From Parasponia andersonii (Eukaryota > Streptophyta > Magnoliopsida > Rosales > Cannabaceae), in contig JXTB01000129.1 of NCBI GenBank assembly GCA_002914805.1, positions 318,587 through 382,586 on the forward strand: DNA of 64,000 bases. Reading direction: 5' to 3'. Positions within the stretch are counted from its first letter, which is position 1, and each line of letters starts with the position of its first letter. Below the pieces are notes generated by a model. It did not search any database. It saw only the letters and a program-made list of their open reading frames with translations, and was not told where the DNA came from. The translations under genes and the position numbers were made by a program. Shown piece after piece: positions 62,395 to 64,000 of the stretch.

Positions 62395-63234
62395 TTCTCA
62401 ATCTCCGGAATGAGTACCTTTCACCTCAAGATCTTTTTCAACGGTCACGGGCCGAGATTTCTGTCATCTCCTCTGTACTACCGTGGCCTAATTTTCTCCG
62501 CCTCCTACGGCTTCAATCTGTCAGGAGTAAGATTTGGGCAAATCGCCGTTCTGTCAGGACGACTTGTCCCTGGTACACACACACCTACCCAGGATCGCAT
62601 TAAATGCTCTGTCTGGGTCTGGAGCCATAGGTTGCTTTCCATTGTATCCAGTCTGAAGACCCTTGGGGCTCCTGACCCTTCCGACTGTTGAGATAAGGGC
62701 CGCTGTTCCCAGATAGCAGATCCTTGGGGCCTCTGACCCCCAGCTGTCGTGGTTGGGGTCTGACTGGGCCAGACCGTCTGGGGTCAGTGATGGATTCGGC
62801 CCTAACCTTGGACGGCCCAATGGCCAATGGTGAGATCACGTGCGATCCGCATGGCCTTCCTCGTGGCATAAGGTTCGGGAACGGGTCCCACAACTGCCCC
62901 CATTTCCCTACTTGATGGATTCGTGTCTATCAAGTGGGGAAAACCGTCTCTTCGCTTCTCCAATCTGAGGGACGCACGTGGTTCCCTTTTCCCGATGCGG
63001 AGATACGCCATCTCTCATTACGAGATCTGTTTGAATTTTGAAATTCTGACTGCTCGGTTTCTTTTATTCTCTCCTCTTCTAGAAAAATTTTTCGGCTTCT
63101 CCCCTTTAAAAACCGCAACTGTGTTTATTTGCCGTTTTACCAAAATTTTCAATCACCCCAATCTCATAACACCCCAAGGTTTCTACTTCCTTCTCTTCTA
63201 AAGACTCTTACTCTTCTAGTCGTTTTTCGGAACA
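62395..63234 (+). other. GC-richer LTR- or promoter-like leader
   Basis: Distinctly higher GC than the flanks. Contains cttggggctcctgacccttcc-type repeats (62663-62690 and 62722-62745), a G-box-like tcacgtg (62836-62842), a TATA-like ctttaaaaac (63105-63114) and a C/T-rich leader just before the ATG at 63235. Together with the LTR-like end of copy 2 (from about 62079) it may be the 5' LTR and leader of the element whose ORF follows. No primer-binding site was identified. Confidence 0.4.
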
Positions 63235-64000
63235 ATGGCTTCGAATCAAAATCAAGAATTGCAATCTGTTACGGATTCAGAATTAGACTCATTGAGGAGG
63301 CAGCTCTGCCTCCCCGGAGGAGTGACGCTTCAATGAGTTAAAGGTCCCGCAGACTGGTACCTTCGCCCCTGCACCCCCGAGGGTTCTATCGTCTTGGGCA
63401 GGAAGCATCTGGACTGCCTACGATTCCCTCTTCCCCCTCTAATCTATCAATTTTTTGCCCTGACGGGGATCTATCCGATGCAACTGAATGCAAACGAGAT
63501 TATGATTCTGATGGGCTCTCTGCCCTGTCAGTTATCTATAACACGCATATCGACCTGGAGGTGGTCTTCTATGCTTATAAACTCGTTCTCATTCCCAAGA
63601 AGGGCTCCTATCTCACCTTCTATCTCCAGCCGCTGCCTGGGTGCCACATCTTTTGGGGGCTGCCGTGGTCAGACAAACAATGGGACTCTCACGCCAGGCT
63701 TTATGCCGTTGGAGGGGCGTGGTGCTCCCCTTGGGTGAATGGAGAGCATTTCCAAGTCCCCTCAGTCTTCCTGCAGAGTAAGTATCAGACTATGATCTTT
63801 GGGTCTGAGTTCTCTCATGATTTTATTGCTCATGTTACTTTGCCCTGTGCAGCCCCAGCAGAAGAAAGCAGGTTTGAACCGCACCTGTCGGCTGGGCAGC
63901 TCAAAAGTCTGGAGGGGATCATAATTTTCAGCTCCCCAGGGGAATGTCGGCACATTCAAGCCGTCCTCAACCCCCTGACGATGAACCTGATGCCTAGGAT
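63235..64000 (+). pseudogene. transposon-type ORF, gypsy-type transposase_28-like, broken and partial
   Basis: The ATG at 63235 starts MASNQNQELQSVTDSELDSL. A TGA interrupts after GGVTLQ (63334-63336). The same frame goes on with GPADWYLRPCTPEG and GRKHLDCLRFPLPPLIYQFF, then MQLNANEIMILMG. Around 63500-63530 the sense shifts to another frame: SVIYNTHIDLEVVFYAYKLV, then GSYLTFYLQPLPGCHIFWGL and VNGEHFQVPSVFLQSKY, up to the window end. The order (RFPLPPLIYQFF, LNANEI, then a WYLQP-like block) resembles the plant putative gypsy-type transposon family (Pfam PF04195 style), common at the start of large plant retroelements. The assignment is by resemblance only. Confidence 0.55.

Overview
The window is nuclear DNA from a flowering plant, most likely a eudicot. 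The evidence is intron-split genes with GT-AG junctions, a light-harvesting gene (CP26/LHCB5), a RAD52-like organelle repair gene, an ARP1-type RNA-binding protein, a GDSL esterase, and many decayed plant retrotransposons in AT-rich DNA. I see no bacterial-style operon, CRISPR array or rRNA. Three runs of N (10507-10942, 30248-30486, 57975-58085) and two single Ns (40716, 60944) mark a draft assembly.

Layout. From 1 to 20 kb there is no cellular gene. This part holds a MITE-like element (3945-4675), an old LTR-like fragment, and a nearly complete minus-strand Ty3/gypsy element (6912-13509) with both LTRs, a tRNA-iMet primer site, a polypurine tract and a 4-of-5 target-site duplication. Further LTR fragments and a dispersed TTGACC/AAGTC minisatellite follow. 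From 20.8 to 24.7 kb lie two plus-strand genes: a 138-aa glycine-rich membrane-like protein and LHCB5 (291 aa, six exons). From 25 to 36 kb there are two decayed Ty3/gypsy bodies, one on each strand, then three copies of one long LTR family, two of them in inverted orientation. From 38.3 to 52 kb there are three minus-strand genes: an RRM protein (290 aa, five exons), a RAD52-like protein (194 aa, four exons) and a GDSL esterase/lipase (377 aa, four exons). Small DNA transposon remnants lie between them. From 52 to 58 kb is repeat-rich intergenic DNA, including a tandem array of ~0.9-kb units flanked by a 22-24-bp minisatellite. From 58 to 64 kb are a Helitron-like terminus, a possible orphan transmembrane exon, a 1450-bp apparently perfect duplication joined by one N (probably an assembly artefact), and the start of a broken transposon-type ORF.

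The genes do not form a pathway. LHCB5 is a photosystem II antenna subunit, the RAD52-like protein belongs to organelle recombination, the RRM protein to RNA metabolism, and the GDSL enzyme to secreted ester hydrolysis. All exon boundaries were read by eye from frame continuity and GT/AG sites and have no transcript support. I did not find a convincing new biological system. The most unusual items are the pol frame that crosses the polypurine tract into the LTR, the tandem array enclosed by a minisatellite, and the micro-exon of the RRM gene enclosed by (CT)n tracts.
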